Part shown: positions 7,464 to 14,488 of the stretch, piece after piece
How the letters are laid out: each line of letters opens with the position of its first letter
How positions within the stretch are numbered: position 1 is the first letter of the stretch
Program-made: the position numbers and the translations under genes
From: CAMCHP01 sp036835325
GTDB lineage: Bacteria; Bacteroidota; Bacteroidia; Flavobacteriales_D; Sanyastnellaceae
DNA: 22,140 nt
Assembly: GCA_036835325.1 (NCBI GenBank)
Contig: DAITMF010000049.1
Location: 1 to 22,140, forward strand
Direction of reading: 5' to 3'
The notes under the pieces: model-generated
Told to the model about the DNA's origin: nothing
Databases searched by the model: none
What the model saw: only the letters and a program-made list of their open reading frames with translations

Positions 7464-8402
7464 TTAGCCGAACAAAGCTTCCAGTTTGTCGGCAAGTACG
7501 CTGCTCAACTTCACGTAACTCTCGTGCGTCCAACCGGCGATGTGCGGCGAAAGGATGACCCGGTCGCTTTGAATGAGGTAGCGAAAGGCATCCGGCAAGG
7601 CATCGGCCGATAGGCCCTCAAACGAGCGCTTCTCAAACTCCAATACGTCGAGGCAGGCACCGCTAACAGCACCGCTTTCCAATCCGCGTACCAATGCCGC
7701 TGTGTCAACGTTCATGCCGCGTGCTGTGTTGATCAGTACAAACGACTTGCTGCAGGCTGCAATGAAGGCGTCGTTCACAAAGTGATGGGTTTCGTCTGTT
7801 TCAGGAAGGTGTAAGCTGATGACATCCGACGCGCGTTGGAGGGTTGTTAAATCAACCTGTTCGGCAAAATCACCGGCAGTCAATGTCCGGTACTTGTCGT
7901 ACGCGATGACCCTACATCCAAATCCGCTTAGTTTTTGGGCAAAGGCGCTGCCCATTTGGCCATAGCCAATGATGCCGATGGTGCGAGTGGCGATTTCGGT
8001 GCCGCGGTTTTCGGCGCGGTGCCAAATGCCCTGGCGGACTTCCGCATCGGCGCGTTTCAAGTGGTTCAGCAGCATCAGCAGCATGCCAATGGCCTGTTCT
8101 CCAACGGCGTCGCGGTTGCCTTCGGGTGAGCTGACCACTTCAACGCCGTGCACCGCTGCGGCTTCCAAATCGATGTTTTCCAAACCGGCTCCGCTGCGCG
8201 CAATGAACTTGAGTCGCGTGCCGGATTTAATCAATGCTGCATCCATCGGAATACGGCTCCGAATCACAAGGCCGTCGTAGTCTGCAATCCGTTCCCGTAT
8301 TACGTCATAGGTACTTGTGTAGTCATGGTCGCACGTCCACCCCAAACCCAGCAAACGCTGCGCCAGAACCTCATGCACACTATCGAGAAAGAGAACGCGC
8401 AT
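7464..8402 (-). CDS. D-isomer-specific 2-hydroxyacid dehydrogenase (SerA-like)
   Basis: A 312-residue NAD-dependent dehydrogenase of the family that includes D-3-phosphoglycerate dehydrogenase. The Rossmann motif is GIIGYGQMGSAFA (about 143-155). The catalytic triad is recognisable as Arg228 in LINTARG, a Glu near 255-257 in LDVLEFE, and His287 in ILSPHIAGWT. The substrate-side motif IARSGAGLENID (67-78) resembles SerA, but there is no C-terminal ACT domain, so this is a short form and assignment to serine synthesis is tentative. Its ATG shares one base with the mgtE stop (TGATG), which implies translational coupling and one transcript. It converges on the exb operon. Confidence 0.85.
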   Translation of the reverse strand: MRVLFLDSVHEVLAQRLLGLGWTCDHDYTSTYDVIRERIADYDGLVIRSRIPMDAALIKSGTRLKFIARSGAGLENIDLEAAAVHGVEVVSSPEGNRDAVGEQAIGMLLMLLNHLKRADAEVRQGIWHRAENRGTEIATRTIGIIGYGQMGSAFAQKLSGFGCRVIAYDKYRTLTAGDFAEQVDLTTLQRASDVISLHLPETDETHHFVNDAFIAACSKSFVLINTARGMNVDTAALVRGLESGAVSGACLDVLEFEKRSFEGLSADALPDAFRYLIQSDRVILSPHIAGWTHESYVKLSSVLADKLEALFG

Positions 8403-9760
8403 CAGAGGTAACTGCTGATGAGTGAGCCGATTGAGAAGTAAATCAGCAACCCCAAAATGTCGTTCGAGGTAGTGATAAACGGACCCGTGGCCAAGGCAGG
8501 GTCGATCTTGTATTTGTTGAGGATGAGTGGCACAAAGGTGCCGAAAAGTGCGGCAAAGACGATTACGCAGAGAAGCGCTAAGCTCACGGTGACACTGATT
8601 TGCAGGCCGAAATTCAGCATGCTGCTAGCAAGGAGGATGACCACGGCGCAAATCAGCCCGTTGAGCAAACCTACCCCGAACTCTTTGAGCAAACGCGAAG
8701 CCAAATCAGCCGTTTCAATTGACTTGTTGGCGAGGCCCTGTACAACGATCGCTGCCGATTGAACGCCTACGTTGCCGCCCATCGCTGCAATTAGCGGAAT
8801 GAACATCGCCATTGACGGGTTGGCTTGAATGTCGTACAAACCGATGATGTGCGCCCCCGCCAAACCTCCGGCCATGCCGATGAGCAGCCACGGCAAACGG
8901 GCACGGGTCAATGTGAAAATGTTGTCGCTCGATTCAACGTCTTCCGAGATACCCGAGGCGAGCTGGTAGTCTTTGCCCGATTCTTCGCGGAGGACGTCCA
9001 TAGCGTCGTCGAAGGTGATGCGTCCGAGCAGTTGTCCGGCGTCGTTCACCACCGGCGCTGCGGCGAGGTCGTACTTTTCCATCACGCGCACCACCTGTTC
9101 AACGTCGTCGTTGGGGTTTACGGTTTTGAGTTCCTTGGGGTTGTACAAGTCGCGGATGACCGTGCGCGTTGAGCTCGAGCTGAAGAGCAATTTTTTCAGC
9201 GAAAGTGTGCCGAGCAATTTGTTTTGGTCATCGACCACGTAAATGCTGTACACGTTTTCGAGGTCTTCGGCTTGCCGCCGCATTTCTCGGATGCACTGTG
9301 TGATGTTCCAATTCTGGTTCACCTTCACAAGCTCTTTCGCCATAAGTGCGCCAGCGGTGCCGTCTTCGTAGTTGAGTAGGTCAATGAGGTCGCTGGCCTG
9401 CTCTTGGTCTTCGATGTGGGCGATGATCTCTTCGATCTTTTCGTCGGGAAGTTCAGAGATCATGTCGGCGGCATCGTCAGAATCGATGCGGTCGAGGACT
9501 TCCTGCGCGATTTCGCGGCTGGTGAGCGAAGCGAGGAGCTTTTCACGCACGTACTCATCCAACTCCACCAATACATCGGCCGCCAAGTCTTTGTCGAGCA
9601 AGCGGTACACGTAAGCGGTATCGGTCGAGCGGAGTTCGCCAAACACCTCGGCAATGTCGGCCGGGTGCAAGTCAGCAAACACCTGCCGAATCTCAGAGTC
9701 ACGTCCGGCGTGGATGTGCTCTTTCAGCGCTTCGATGTATTCTTTGGTGATGTCGAGCAT
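8402..9760 (-). CDS. mgtE: MgtE-type magnesium transporter
   Basis: A 452-residue MgtE-family Mg2+ channel/transporter of the inner membrane. Domains in order: an N-terminal superhelical MgtE_N domain (about 15-125, with repeated DIAEVFGEL and SELPDEKIEEI units), a CBS pair (about 130-250), a connecting helix, and five transmembrane helices (about 280-450). The signature IPLIAAMGGNVGVQSA and the pore-side segment DPALATGPFITTSNDILGL are intact. In the family, cytosolic Mg2+ binding to the N and CBS domains closes the pore. ATG at 9760 is chosen because the longer TTG start at 9784 falls inside the TAnnTTTG promoter element. Cotranscribed with the downstream dehydrogenase. Confidence 0.93.
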   Translation of the reverse strand: MLDITKEYIEALKEHIHAGRDSEIRQVFADLHPADIAEVFGELRSTDTAYVYRLLDKDLAADVLVELDEYVREKLLASLTSREIAQEVLDRIDSDDAADMISELPDEKIEEIIAHIEDQEQASDLIDLLNYEDGTAGALMAKELVKVNQNWNITQCIREMRRQAEDLENVYSIYVVDDQNKLLGTLSLKKLLFSSSSTRTVIRDLYNPKELKTVNPNDDVEQVVRVMEKYDLAAAPVVNDAGQLLGRITFDDAMDVLREESGKDYQLASGISEDVESSDNIFTLTRARLPWLLIGMAGGLAGAHIIGLYDIQANPSMAMFIPLIAAMGGNVGVQSAAIVVQGLANKSIETADLASRLLKEFGVGLLNGLICAVVILLASSMLNFGLQISVTVSLALLCVIVFAALFGTFVPLILNKYKIDPALATGPFITTSNDILGLLIYFSIGSLISSYL

Positions 9761-9781
9761 GGCAGTAAAAATCTCGCATTT

Positions 9782-9789
9782 CAAAGGTA
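9782..9789 (-). promoter_or_regulatory. -7 element of the mgtE operon
   Basis: TACCTTTG on the minus strand, an exact TAnnTTTG match, 21 bases upstream of the chosen mgtE ATG. No convincing TTG is seen at -33. Confidence 0.6.
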
Positions 9790-9851
9790 CGACAAAGTTT
9801 GCGGGTGGAAATTGCCGTGGTGAAAACGCAATGAATCGCTAATTTCAGCGC

Positions 9852-11213
9852 ATGAAAAAAGCACCCGACGCCCTGGTCATCGTTTCGGCCATTTTGGTAC
9901 TCGTTGCCGCACTGACTTGGATTGTTCCGTCAGGCAGCTACGAACGCACACTCAAAACCGTTGGCTCGCGCGAGGTGGAGGTCGTTGTGCCCGGCACCTA
10001 CGCGCATACCGAGGCAGCGCCACAGGGCTTCATGGAGGTGTTTACGGCTCCGCTTCGCGGGATGGAGTCAGCGGCCGACATCATCGCCTTCGTGCTTTTG
10101 GTCGGCGGCGCGTTTGGAATGCTCATGAAAACAGGCGCCATCGATGCGGGTTTGTTTCGCATTCTGCGGATGGCCGAGCGCAACCAACGCCGCAAGATTT
10201 GGGTGATTCCGGTGCTGATGTTCGTGTTTTCACTCGGGGGCTACTCCTTCGGCATGAGTGAAGAAACCTTGGTGTTTGTGCTTATCACCTTGCCGCTGGC
10301 GCGCTCGCTCGGCTACGACAACTTTGTGGGGGTGGCCATCCCGTTTGTGGGTGCCGGTGTGGGCTTTTCAGGCGCTGCGTTCAATCCGTTCACTGTAGGC
10401 ATCGCACAAGGCATTGCCGACTTGCCGATTTTCGGAGGTGCAGCCTACCGTACCTTGATTTGCGTGGTCATGACAGCCTTGGCCGCTGCCTACGTGATGC
10501 GTTATGCGCGGCGCATTGAGCGCAAACCCGAACTCCGTTTTTTGCCCGCGGCCGATGAAGGCGGCGAATTGCAAGAAGTGGCGCTCAACCGGTCGCGCAG
10601 CGCGGTATTGCTGATTTTTGCCGCTGCACTCGTACTTGTGATTTTGGGGGCAGTGCAATGGGGCTGGTACATTGCTGAAATCAGCGGTTTGTTTGTGCTC
10701 ATGGGCATTGCCGCAGCGCTCACTGTACGCATGGATGTACAAACCACCATGCGGGCATTCTACAGCGGTGCGCGCGATTTGATGCCAGCCGCGCTCATCA
10801 TCGGCCTTTCGAAAGCCGTGCTGCTGCTCGCCACCGATGGCCGAATCATCGATACGGTGCTGTACAGCTTGGCCGGACTAACCGATGGCATGCCGCGTGC
10901 AGTGGCCGTGCAGCTAATGTTTGCGGTGCAAGGCGCGATCAACTTTTTCATCCCCAGCGGTTCAGGTCAGGCGGCGATCACAATCCCCATCATGGCGCCA
11001 CTGGCCGATTTGCTGGGCGTATCGCGCGACACGGCTGTGCTGGCCTTCCAGTTTGGCGACGGCCTGTTCAATTTGATCATCCCCACAAGCGGCGTTACCA
11101 TGGGCATTTTGTCGATTGCGCGCATACCCTTCGGCCGCTGGCTGCGCTGGGTGGGAGGCCTGATGGTGGTGCTGATTCTTGCGGCTATGGTTTTTCTCGG
11201 CTTCGCCGGATGA
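9852..11213 (+). CDS. YfcC/DcuC-family carboxylate or amino-acid transporter
   Basis: A 453-residue polytopic membrane protein of the YfcC family (DcuC-like superfamily). It opens with a helix and IVPSGSYER, typical of the group. Conserved segments include FVLLVGGAFGMLMKTGAIDAG, GYSFGMSEETLVFV and FSGAAFNPFTVGIAQGIADLP. Near the C-terminus come INFFIPSGSGQAAITIPIM and FNLIIPTSGVTMGIL, the two re-entrant Pro-Ser/Thr-Gly motifs expected of this fold. Relatives carry C4-dicarboxylates or exchange basic amino acids; the substrate here cannot be told. The ATG lies four bases after a degenerate -7 element (TAATTTCA, 9840-9847). It is divergent from mgtE and has no visible terminator. Confidence 0.85.
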   Translation: MKKAPDALVIVSAILVLVAALTWIVPSGSYERTLKTVGSREVEVVVPGTYAHTEAAPQGFMEVFTAPLRGMESAADIIAFVLLVGGAFGMLMKTGAIDAGLFRILRMAERNQRRKIWVIPVLMFVFSLGGYSFGMSEETLVFVLITLPLARSLGYDNFVGVAIPFVGAGVGFSGAAFNPFTVGIAQGIADLPIFGGAAYRTLICVVMTALAAAYVMRYARRIERKPELRFLPAADEGGELQEVALNRSRSAVLLIFAAALVLVILGAVQWGWYIAEISGLFVLMGIAAALTVRMDVQTTMRAFYSGARDLMPAALIIGLSKAVLLLATDGRIIDTVLYSLAGLTDGMPRAVAVQLMFAVQGAINFFIPSGSGQAAITIPIMAPLADLLGVSRDTAVLAFQFGDGLFNLIIPTSGVTMGILSIARIPFGRWLRWVGGLMVVLILAAMVFLGFAG

Positions 11214-11325
11214 GCGGGCGATTTGACGGTGCGCGCACGCATTCGGAAGAAGGGTGATTATTGCCGAAGTCTTGTGTGTGCGGCTTGCTGGAATCTTGCT
11301 ACATTTCTTTAAAACGTGCCGATCG

Positions 11326-12303
11326 ATGAAGAAGCTCCTCTACCTGGGCATGGCCCTTTGCTTGTTTGCTTGCGCTGAGCCTGAGCATGTGAACACACTA
11401 CTGAACCCTGTCATCGGCAATCAATCGTTGGCTGAGTTGGATGCGGAGGAGCTGGCTCACATGGACGACACCCAAAAAGTCAAAGCCCATTTGAGCCACG
11501 TGCACGACCGGCTGCTGGAGGCCAGCGCCCACTACCCCGAAGAGGTGCAAGACAAGCGACGTGCCCTGTTGGCTAAGTTCGCGGCGTACATTGCCGCTGA
11601 GCGCTACCCGGTGAACGAGCGTTATGCCGGACGCCGTCCGTGCTTCATCGATGCGCAGGGCACCTACTGTGCAGTGGGGCATTTGGTGAAGGAAACGGCA
11701 GGGGAGGCCCTTGCCGAAGCCATCAATGCCCAACACCAGTACGATTACATCGCCGATATGTCGCTCCCCGCACTGCGCGAATGGATTGCCGAGAGCGGTT
11801 TTTCGCTTCATGAAATCGCCATGATTCAGCCCACCTACGACTTCAATCCCGTGAAGATGTACCACGCGGTTTCTGCCACGAGCGATGTCCGCAACGGAAA
11901 CACTCCCGGCTACGGATTCAGCTACCAGTACATGCGGTACCAGAAGATAGGCGCCCGAGGAGGCGGCAATTTCATGCTCACCCGTGGGGCTGCGGTGAGT
12001 TTCTTAGGCGATGGCAACTGGTCGGCCGGTTACGAGCAGGAGGTGAGCGTGTACTCGATCAAGAACATTGGTGTATCGTTGAACTCGGGTTTGGGCGCGC
12101 GTTACCTCAACTACGACGGCGGTTCATTTTTGCAGGGGGTTCCATCGGCGGCGCTCAATTGGGTGGTGCTGCGCCAATGGCGCTTGCTGCTTGATGCCGG
12201 TGCGGTGTACCAGTACGGCATTCCACTTGTGAACCAAACCGCCATCGACCTCAACCGCCACGCCTTTGTTTTCAGGTTGAGGATGGGGTATACGAGGGGG
12301 TGA
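11326..12303 (+). CDS. Lipoprotein with a conserved Cys-containing helical domain, unknown function
   Basis: A 325-residue predicted lipoprotein. The N-terminus MKKLLYLGMALCLFAC is a signal peptide with lipobox LFAC, so the mature protein should be lipid-anchored. Residues about 35-190 form a helical domain with the pattern RRPCFIDAQGTYCAVGHLV, then a stretch ending SLHEIAMIQPTYDF. I recognise the C-F-I-D...Y-C-A-V-G-H pattern from uncharacterised Bacteroidota and myxobacterial proteins; the two Cys may bond or bind metal. The remaining 130 residues are Gly/Tyr-rich alternating strands (GYGFSYQYMRYQKIG and similar), as in a small outer-membrane barrel. ATG at 11326 is chosen because it begins at the signal peptide. 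A near-consensus TACATTTC lies at 11300-11307. Confidence 0.8.
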   Translation: MKKLLYLGMALCLFACAEPEHVNTLLNPVIGNQSLAELDAEELAHMDDTQKVKAHLSHVHDRLLEASAHYPEEVQDKRRALLAKFAAYIAAERYPVNERYAGRRPCFIDAQGTYCAVGHLVKETAGEALAEAINAQHQYDYIADMSLPALREWIAESGFSLHEIAMIQPTYDFNPVKMYHAVSATSDVRNGNTPGYGFSYQYMRYQKIGARGGGNFMLTRGAAVSFLGDGNWSAGYEQEVSVYSIKNIGVSLNSGLGARYLNYDGGSFLQGVPSAALNWVVLRQWRLLLDAGAVYQYGIPLVNQTAIDLNRHAFVFRLRMGYTRG

Positions 12304-12330
12304 GGGGATTCCTCAGAGGTGTAAAGTGTT

Positions 12331-13068
12331 TTAAACCATGTGTTGCGCCAGAACCTTGTATGCTGTAGCTACAAGCATAGCTGAACCAAAGCTCAACAGT
12401 GTACCGATAAGTACGTATTCAGTAAGTTTACGCTCAGTGCTACTTCTTAAGTCGCCGAATCGAAAGATTGATTTTGCTGCGAGTAGGAAGCCGATTACTT
12501 CCCAATGTCCGGCGACTGTGAAAGCGAAAACGAACAGACGTTCTATGATACCTATGTAGAGTCCGGCACTTTGAAGCGAGTCAGCGATTGCTTTTTTATT
12601 ATTGTCTTTTTGTGAAGTTGGTGTCCAAGTTGAGATTATGGTTTTGATTGTTACGGAAGCTGGCAGGGTAAGAAGAACGATGCAGGTGAGCTGGAGTATA
12701 CGCAAATCAGAGCTTAGCCAAGAAAGGTCAATTGGTCTGTTTTTGTGCAACAGTGTGATGTAAATGATGGCCAGTGAGAGTAGGTGCAGGAGTTGGTCAA
12801 TGAAAAACAGCAATCGCTTATTCTTCTTGTTTTGAAGGAGAATCTTACCGGTGTCAATGACTAGGTGCGTGACGAACAACATGCCAATTACCGCCCATGT
12901 TGACTCGCGCCTCAATAGGAGTGCTGTGAGCAAAGCATGAATAAGAACATGGGAATAGAGTTGCCACGCTCTTAGTTTCTTGGCTTCTTTGGCCTGCACC
13001 CACGAGTTTGGCTGAAGGATGAAATCGCCAATTAGATGAGCAAGAAATAGCTTAACAAGAACAATCAT
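12331..13068 (-). CDS. DUF3307 membrane protein, partner of SatD
   Basis: A 245-residue polytopic membrane protein of the DUF3307 family, whose function is not known to me. The N-terminus LVKLFLAHLIGDFILQPNSW is diagnostic. Further conserved polar residues sit inside helices: a His in LYSHVLIHALL, THLVIDTGKILL, and FFIDQLLHLLSL. Seven or so hydrophobic helices are visible. Buried His/Asp residues suggest metal binding or catalysis in the membrane, but that is inference. Its ATG overlaps the satD stop by four bases (ATGA), so the pair is translationally coupled. Sampled lines of this gene are about 35-52% GC by hand count against about 57% in the YfcC gene, and tRNA genes lie nearby, hinting at acquisition by transfer. 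Confidence 0.85.
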   Translation of the reverse strand: MIVLVKLFLAHLIGDFILQPNSWVQAKEAKKLRAWQLYSHVLIHALLTALLLRRESTWAVIGMLFVTHLVIDTGKILLQNKKNKRLLFFIDQLLHLLSLAIIYITLLHKNRPIDLSWLSSDLRILQLTCIVLLTLPASVTIKTIISTWTPTSQKDNNKKAIADSLQSAGLYIGIIERLFVFAFTVAGHWEVIGFLLAAKSIFRFGDLRSSTERKLTEYVLIGTLLSFGSAMLVATAYKVLAQHMV

Positions 13069-13679
13069 TGGATGCTCAGTTTGATGCGCTCCATCAATGT
13101 TCGCATGTACTCTTTGATTTCGTGGTAGTGCGCTCGTTGCAATGCTTGACTTACAGCTGCTTGAGAAACATTGAGCTTTCGAGCAAGTTCTGTCTGTGCA
13201 ATGTTCGGATTGTAGATTTGTTCAGCGACAACCTTCGCTGTGGCAGGGCTCCAATTGTCCATTAAAATAACAGCGAGTTCAAGCGATGCTTTGAGCTCAT
13301 CATTTAGGTCTTGTGAATCGGTTTTCAGACCGAAGGATTTTCTCTCTGCAACAATACGTTCGAAAGCACTGCCTGAATTGGCGAAAGCACTCCCATTTGA
13401 TTCCGTCACCTTGTTGCTCCGGTGAGTGATTGTTCCGATTCCTATGGCAAGCCTTACGTCGATCACGCTTATGCTTCGCATCGTCGATTTCAGGTGAAGT
13501 GCAGCATCGATTGACTGTTCGACATTCACCAAGAGCTGGAAACTGTCGCCACGGTAAATTTCCCAATCTACGGGCTGAAGACCATATACGCTTAAGCATG
13601 CTTTGAGCGGTTCCAGCCAAGTGGAAGTGCTTTCAATTGCTCGGGAATTGATAACGTCGCCGGTAATAACGCCAACCAT
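13065..13679 (-). CDS. SatD-family protein: cyclase-like N-domain plus helix-turn-helix
   Basis: A 204-residue SatD-family protein. The N-terminal two thirds carries the SatD pattern: GVITGDVINSR (Asp8), YRGDSFQLLV (Gly44-Asp45) and VRLAIGIGTI (75-84), then GSAFERI. These resemble in order the first metal Asp, the Gly-Asp hairpin and the strand of class III nucleotide cyclases. The resemblance is my reading, not an established fact. The C-terminus (about 159-185, AQTELARKLNVSQAAVSQALQ) is a clear helix-turn-helix similar to sigma region 4. The gene is coupled to the DUF3307 gene through an ATGA overlap. An inverted repeat covers its -7 element, so the HTH may control its own operon. Confidence 0.85.
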   Translation of the reverse strand: MVGVITGDVINSRAIESTSTWLEPLKACLSVYGLQPVDWEIYRGDSFQLLVNVEQSIDAALHLKSTMRSISVIDVRLAIGIGTITHRSNKVTESNGSAFANSGSAFERIVAERKSFGLKTDSQDLNDELKASLELAVILMDNWSPATAKVVAEQIYNPNIAQTELARKLNVSQAAVSQALQRAHYHEIKEYMRTLMERIKLSIQ

Positions 13680-13697
13680 GCTAGGTATAATCTAAAT

Positions 13698-13722
13698 CGC
13701 TTATATGAGCCAAATATAAGCG
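13698..13722 (-). promoter_or_regulatory. satD promoter -7 element inside a 9+9 bp inverted repeat
   Basis: Arms CGCTTATAT (13698-13706) and ATATAAGCG (13714-13722) are perfect complements with a seven-base spacer. On the minus strand TATATTTG (13718-13711, exact TAnnTTTG) lies within the repeat, 31 bases upstream of the satD start. A dimeric repressor bound here would block the promoter; the HTH of SatD is the obvious candidate. Confidence 0.65.
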
Positions 13723-13934
13723 AAATAAATTATACTTTCGATTTATAACTGAATAAGATTATAGTTTTGGTTTCCGAAGGAGACCGTTTACTGGTACTTG
13801 CCGAATTCCAAGCGACGGTTCTAAAATTTTTATAAGCAGCGGCGCATCAAGGTTTCAACAGCTCGACAGGGTGTAGACATGAAGCTAAAGATGTTCGAAC
13901 CGTGCTCAATGCACATGCTCTGCACGGTGTTGTG
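13723..13934. other. AT-rich intergenic stretch
   Basis: No gene with support. An exact TAnnTTTG word on the plus strand (TAGTTTTG, 13762-13769) has no convincing reading frame after it. A 23-codon frame from 13879 is open but lacks any supporting signal. Confidence 0.4.
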
Positions 13935-13985
13935 CCCGGAGTGGGACTAATTCCGATAGCTATCGGAACCCACACGGCCATTGCT
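13935..13985 (-). pseudogene. Partial, interrupted copy of the tRNA-Leu 3' end
   Basis: CCCGGAGTGGGACT (13935-13948) and AACCCACACGGCCATTGCT (13967-13985) match exactly the tRNA-Leu 3' segments at 14023-14036 and 14039-14057. Two T-loop bases of the real gene are replaced by 18 bases, so that TTCCGATAGCTATCGGAA (13951-13968) forms a perfect 18-bp palindrome. The copy ends within the variable arm, so it cannot be a functional tRNA. It may be a duplication or an attachment-site scar from an element that used the tRNA-Leu 3' end. Confidence 0.85.
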
Positions 13986-14017
13986 AAAAGCAAAGACCCC
14001 GCATTCACGAGGTCTTT
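13986..14017 (-). terminator. Probable terminator of tRNA-Leu
   Basis: On the minus strand AAAGACC (14017-14011) pairs with GGTCTTT (13998-13992), followed by GCTTTT. It begins one base after the encoded CCA. Confidence 0.6.
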
Positions 14018-14422
14018 TGGTACCCGGAGTGGGACTTGAACCCACACGGCCATTGCTGGCCAAAGGATTTTACTTACACACTACAGCTTTCGCTGCCACC
14101 TGTACTCCTCGGTGTTTGTGGTCTGGACTTTACCTTCACCCTATCTTTTCAGACGTAGGTGTCCGCCATCAAGTCTCTACACCTTCCCCGCAAGCGGAGC
14201 TTGGCTCGGTATTGGCACTTGTGTCACCACAAAAGCGTTCACCGAATTTGACGGATTCTACTCCGGCAGTTTCCTGCCGGGCAACCCTAGTGTTCGCTGA
14301 ATCAATCAAGCGAACGGCTGTTTGCAGATAGCAGCTTGGTGCTAGAAACATAGTGTAACATGCAACCGGAGTAGCAAACAGCCTATTGAGTCCTTCGTGT
14401 CTACCGATTCCACCATCCGGGC
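14018..14422 (-). tRNA. tRNA-Leu, probably UAA, split by a group I intron
   Basis: Minus strand. The 5' exon (14422-14389, 34 nt) begins GCCCGGATGGTGGAATCGG and ends AAGGACT. The 3' exon (14072-14021) begins TAAAATCCTTTGG and ends CCCACTCCGGGTA; the following CCA (14020-14018) appears encoded. Joined, they make an 86-nt class II tRNA closely resembling E. coli tRNA-Leu(UAA): acceptor GCCCGGA/TCCGGGT, anticodon stem AAGGA/TCCTT, loop CTTAAAA, variable arm GGCCA-GCAA-TGGCC, and T arm GTGGG-TTCAAGT-CCCAC. The 316 nt between the exons fold as a group I intron. If the junction were one base later the anticodon would read CAA, but then the intron would not end in the required G. It lies downstream of tRNA-Gly on the same strand. 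Confidence 0.93.
14073..14388 (-). ncRNA. Group I self-splicing intron (IC3-like) in tRNA-Leu
   Basis: A 316-nt intron that starts after a U and ends in G, as group I introns do. Helices drawn by hand (plus-strand coordinates): P2, ten perfect pairs, 14374-14383 with 14316-14325; an extra hairpin 14309-14315/14292-14298; a GAAA-capped hairpin 14263-14280; P3 (TCCGTCA/TGGCGGA) 14249-14255 with 14162-14168; P4 14241-14246 with 14205-14210; P5 with a GTGA loop; P7 (GACTT/AAGTC) 14171-14175 with 14126-14130; P8; and a P9 hairpin CAGC-GAAA-GCTG. The Q-like segment ACCGAGCCAAGC, the R-like GTGTAGAGACTTGATGGCGG and the S-like AAAGTCC resemble the cyanobacterial tRNA-Leu intron as I remember it. There is no homing-endonuclease frame, so mobility would need help in trans. 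Confidence 0.92.
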
Positions 14423-14458
14423 AGATTGCCTGCGTTCAGGCACGGTACAATCATAAAC

Positions 14459-14483
14459 AAAAAAAGCTGTCGAAACGACAGCT
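14459..14483 (-). terminator. Terminator-like hairpin between tRNA-Gly and tRNA-Leu
   Basis: A perfect eight-base stem (AGCTGTCG 14465-14472 with CGACAGCT 14476-14483) followed on the minus strand by seven T residues. It begins six bases after tRNA-Gly ends and lies 37 bases before the tRNA-Leu 5' end. Confidence 0.85.
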
Positions 14484-14488
14484 CTTTG

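Noticed and set aside
7464..8402. Naming the dehydrogenase serA
   Set aside because: It lacks the ACT domain and serine-pathway neighbours, so only the family level is supported.
13879..13950. 23-codon frame with several Met and Cys residues upstream of the tRNA-Leu fragment
   Set aside because: No start signal or conservation evidence, and its end runs into the tRNA fragment.
13981..14331. 116-codon open frame over tRNA-Leu and its intron (GVGLEPTRP motif)
   Set aside because: This is the well-known false protein made by translating a tRNA-Leu antisense strand; the RNA gene explains the sequence.
14073..14388. Search for a homing endonuclease inside the tRNA-Leu intron
   Set aside because: The intron is only 316 nt and is filled by core helices; no LAGLIDADG, HNH or GIY-YIG frame is present.
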